Shown here: positions 61,517-64,000 of the stretch, one piece after another
How positions within the stretch are numbered: the first letter of the stretch is position 1
Layout of the letters: every line of letters starts with the position of its first letter
Source of the DNA: Tolypothrix sp. PCC 7712
Lineage (GTDB): Bacteria; Cyanobacteriota; Cyanobacteriia; Cyanobacteriales; Nostocaceae
Assembly (NCBI RefSeq): GCF_025860405.1
Contig: NZ_CP063785.1
Coordinates: 5,767,390-5,831,389, forward strand
Direction: 5' to 3'
Length of the DNA stretch: 64,000 nt
Notes under the pieces: generated by a model
The model's input: only the letters and a program-made list of their open reading frames with translations
Database searches by the model: none
What the model was told of the DNA's origin: nothing
Translations under genes and position numbers: made by a program

Positions 61517-64000
61517 ATGCTCAGCGACCGAGAGTTTGAAGACTGGTGTCGCCGCCTTTGTTTACCAGAGACGACAAAAGAGCTAGTGCAAAAAATCCGG
61601 AATTCAGAACCTGTGAGGAAGGTAGGTGGCGGAGCGAAAAATGTTTGCGGCAGTTATCCAAGTCGCAAAATGGGGAAAACGATTCAGTTTGAATCTCATA
61701 AAGTAGAACTGCCGGCGATCGTAGAGTACGAAAATGATGAAGATGTATTAGAGTACTATGACCAGCCAATTCGTCTAAGTTTATCTTTTCATTCCCTGAG
61801 CGGACGTTGTGTGGTGACATCTCATACTCCGGATTTTTGGGTAATGAGGCGTAATAGTGCGGGATTTGAAGAATGGAAAGCTAGTGAGCGGCTCAAAATA
61901 CTAGCCAGAAAACAACCTACACGCTATCAGCAAAGCGAAGAAGGTCGTTGGCACGCGCCACCAGCAGAAATGAAAGTTCAAGCAATGGGACTGTACTATT
62001 ATTTACGTACAGATCTTGAAATCAACTGGATTGCTTACCAGAACTATCAGTTTCTTCAAGGTTATTTCAACCAAGAAAATACAGTTAAAAAAGAGGTAAG
62101 AAAAACAGTTGTTGAGTGTATTAATGCCAATCCTGGAGTAACCCTCAAAGAACTACTAGAATCAACAAATACCGATTGGGCAGATGATATCTATGCCTTG
62201 ATTGGAACAAAGCAAATATATGTAGACCTGAAAGCAGTAGCTTTGAATGAGCCAGAAAAAGTTCATCTTTTCAGTAGCCAAGAAATGGCATCAACTTATG
62301 ATCTAATCATTGCTCAAAAGACTTCTGCTCGTATCGCCAGTGGACAACGAATTGATGTGGCAATTGGTTCAACGCTGGTTTGGGATGGTAAAAGTTGGTG
62401 TGTAATTCAAATCGGAGACACAAAGATTGCGCTTCAAAGCGAAAATGAACTGATTGGGTTAACTCATGCAAACTTTGATGCACTAATTGCACAAAAAGAA
62501 ATCATTCATATTCAACCATTATCTGCAAAAACAACAGACATTTGGGAACAGATCAAATGCGCTAGTTCTGAGGATTTAGCAGTAGCTAATTACCGCTATA
62601 AAGTTATTGAACCATATTTACATGGCAGTCCGCCAATTAATAGTTCTGTACCTGAGCGGACAGTTCGTAGCTGGAAATCCAAATATCATCAGGCTCTGAA
62701 TAATTATGGCTGGGGCTATATTGGCTTACTACCCAATCGTGGCAAGAAAGGGAACAGGGTAGATCGCTTTTCACCCGATACTTGGGAGTTTATTGACCAA
62801 ATTATTGAACAGCACTATGAGAACCTCAAACAGCGAGGAAAACTAGCAACTTACGGTATTCTGGTTAGAGAATGGGAAAAAGCTGGAAAAACAGACCCTT
62901 GCCCTAGCCGGATCACTTTCTGTAAACGCATTAATCAACGAGAGAAAGTAGGACAAACTCGCCATAGGCAAGGGTCAAGAGCCGCTTACCAAAAGAGTCC
63001 TTTTTATCACGAATTAACGCTCTCCACCCCTATTCACGGGAGTCGGCCATTTGAAATCTGCCACATTGATCATACAGAATTAGATATCGAGTTAGTTTGT
63101 TCGCGCACTGGGCGCCCTTTAGGCCGACCTTGGGCAACTATTCTCATTGATGCTTTCTCACGTCGTATTTTCGCAATCTATTTAACATTTGACCCGCCAT
63201 CGTATCGTTCCTGCATGATGGTATTGCGAATTTGTGTGCAGAGATTTGGCCGCTTTCCAGAAACATTAGTAATGGATAATGGTGTAGAGTTTGGCAGTAT
63301 TTACTTTGAAACACTTCTAGCTGCCTTTAGTTGCACAAAAAAACAAAGACCATCTGCTAGTCCTAGATTTGGTTCACTCATTGAAAGATTTTTCGGCACA
63401 AGTAACACAGAATTTTTTTACAACCTTAAAGGCAATACTCAAATTACTAAACAAGTACGCTTGGTAAATAAAACAAATAACCCAAAAGTACAAGCTGTCT
63501 GGACATTGCCAGAATTATATGAATATTTTTGTAAATATGCTTATGTAATTTATGACAGTAGAGAGCATCCGGCACTGGGAATGTCTCCCAATGCTGCATT
63601 TACAAAAGGTGTGAATCAGAGTGGGATGCGCTATGGACAAAAAATTTTAGATGATGAAAACTTTAAAATTTTTACTTTGCCCTCAACTGCAAAGGGAAGT
63701 GCAAAAGTAATACCAAGACTCGGGATAAAAATTAATTATATCTATTATTGGTCAATTGATGATTCATTTCTTAACCCTGAAGTTGAAAGTACTCAAGTAC
63801 AAGTTAGATATGATCCATTTGATGTAGGAACTGCTTATGCGTATGTCAAAGGTAATTGGGTACGCTGTATATCTGAATATTATTCATCCTTACAAGGTCA
63901 TTCTGAAAAAGAAATTCGACTGATAAGTATTGAATTACGACAGCAAAAAAATCAGTATAATCAAAAAATAGCAATTAGAGCTAAAGAACTTGCACAGTAT
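61517..64000 (+). CDS. tnsAB: TnsA-TnsB fusion transposase (3' end outside window)
   Basis: Open from ATG at 61517 to the window edge: 828 codons seen. Residues 1-250 are TnsA-like endonuclease: ELPAIVEYENDEDVLEYYDQ, Asp106 in SHTPDFWVMRR, and Lys121 in EEWK, the PD-(D/E)XK arrangement; a winged-helix-like part follows. Residues about 270-828 are TnsB: an HTH near YLHGSPPINSSVPERTVRSW, then an RNase-H-fold integrase with Asp518 (CHIDHTELDIEL), Asp587 (VMDNGVEFGS) and Glu623 (SLIERFFGT), a D-D-35-E spacing. Both nucleases look intact, so cut-and-paste transposition is expected. TnsAB fusions are known from type I-B1 and I-D CRISPR-associated transposons of cyanobacteria and from other Tn7-like elements. 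Confidence 0.92.
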   Translation, partial: MLSDREFEDWCRRLCLPETTKELVQKIRNSEPVRKVGGGAKNVCGSYPSRKMGKTIQFESHKVELPAIVEYENDEDVLEYYDQPIRLSLSFHSLSGRCVVTSHTPDFWVMRRNSAGFEEWKASERLKILARKQPTRYQQSEEGRWHAPPAEMKVQAMGLYYYLRTDLEINWIAYQNYQFLQGYFNQENTVKKEVRKTVVECINANPGVTLKELLESTNTDWADDIYALIGTKQIYVDLKAVALNEPEKVHLFSSQEMASTYDLIIAQKTSARIASGQRIDVAIGSTLVWDGKSWCVIQIGDTKIALQSENELIGLTHANFDALIAQKEIIHIQPLSAKTTDIWEQIKCASSEDLAVANYRYKVIEPYLHGSPPINSSVPERTVRSWKSKYHQALNNYGWGYIGLLPNRGKKGNRVDRFSPDTWEFIDQIIEQHYENLKQRGKLATYGILVREWEKAGKTDPCPSRITFCKRINQREKVGQTRHRQGSRAAYQKSPFYHELTLSTPIHGSRPFEICHIDHTELDIELVCSRTGRPLGRPWATILIDAFSRRIFAIYLTFDPPSYRSCMMVLRICVQRFGRFPETLVMDNGVEFGSIYFETLLAAFSCTKKQRPSASPRFGSLIERFFGTSNTEFFYNLKGNTQITKQVRLVNKTNNPKVQAVWTLPELYEYFCKYAYVIYDSREHPALGMSPNAAFTKGVNQSGMRYGQKILDDENFKIFTLPSTAKGSAKVIPRLGIKINYIYYWSIDDSFLNPEVESTQVQVRYDPFDVGTAYAYVKGNWVRCISEYYSSLQGHSEKEIRLISIELRQQKNQYNQKIAIRAKELAQY

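Larger units (their letters stand above)
61343..64000 (+). mobile_element. Tn7-like transposon, one end and tnsAB, partial
   Basis: The element probably begins at the TGT of 61343 (TGTCACTGTAAGC), inside the gene at 61041. Four TGCCG-containing repeats follow before the first gene, which encodes a TnsA-TnsB fusion. In Tn7 the end next to tnsA also bears several TnsB sites. The other end, tnsC, tniQ/tnsD, any cas genes and the cargo lie outside the window. Confidence 0.75.

Overview
The window comes from a filamentous, heterocyst-forming cyanobacterium of the Nostocales (Nostoc/Anabaena/Calothrix type). Three things support this: a complete heterocyst-glycolipid (hgl) synthase cluster with its glycosyltransferase/export genes, abundant HIP1-type GCGATCGC octamers, and many short tandem heptamer repeats (STRR) and palindromic intergenic repeats. 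I worked from the sequence alone; family names come from motifs and gene order I recognise.

Layout. 1-11 kb: nifJ (minus), gyrA, a dense nest of small non-autonomous elements, lnt, and two gene remnants (HepT-like and GMC oxidoreductase). 11.4-21.3 kb: a minus-strand group matching the deposition/glycosylation half of the heterocyst glycolipid island: hglT, two tandem GT2 enzymes, a DUF2141 secreted protein, another GT2, an epimerase-like reductase, devC and devB (no devA). 21.3-32 kb: accessory, repeat-rich DNA separating the two island halves. It carries a ParB-methylase-like fusion with a degenerate methylase part, a DUF559 protein, a 21-bp minisatellite, a large CHAT-STAND-TPR protein and small unknown genes. 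32.4-48.8 kb: hglE-hglG-hglD-hglC-hglA-hglB, a PUFA-synthase-like set that should build the long-chain fatty alcohol, closed by a clear terminator. 49.3-50.0 kb: an 11-repeat CRISPR array with no cas genes nearby. 50.3-59.8 kb: YihY family protein, OppC-type permease, HD hydrolase, and an RND adaptor/pump pair. 59.9-64 kb: tRNA-Gly(CCC), a NERD nuclease-like membrane protein, a gene cut short, and then the end of a Tn7-like transposon whose first gene is a TnsA-TnsB fusion running off the window.

How the parts work together. HglE (KS-AT-ACP-ACP plus the structural half of a KR), HglG (catalytic KR half plus DH), HglD (active KS), HglC (inactive KS, i.e. chain-length-factor-like, plus AT) and HglA (PfaD-like enoyl reductase) form a dissociated PUFA/polyketide-type synthase. 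HglB (ACP plus thioester reductase) releases the product as an alcohol, HglT adds the sugar, and DevB/DevC belong to the export machinery.

Most notable: (1) the TnsAB-fusion Tn7-like element with recognisable end repeats, possibly a CRISPR-associated transposon, interrupting a gene; (2) a triple-nested set of MITE-like elements with clean target duplications, one family repeatedly inserting in the palindromic centre of another; (3) intergenic-type repeats that have entered coding sequences in frame (nifJ, the RND pump, the DUF559 gene); (4) a KR domain split between two genes.
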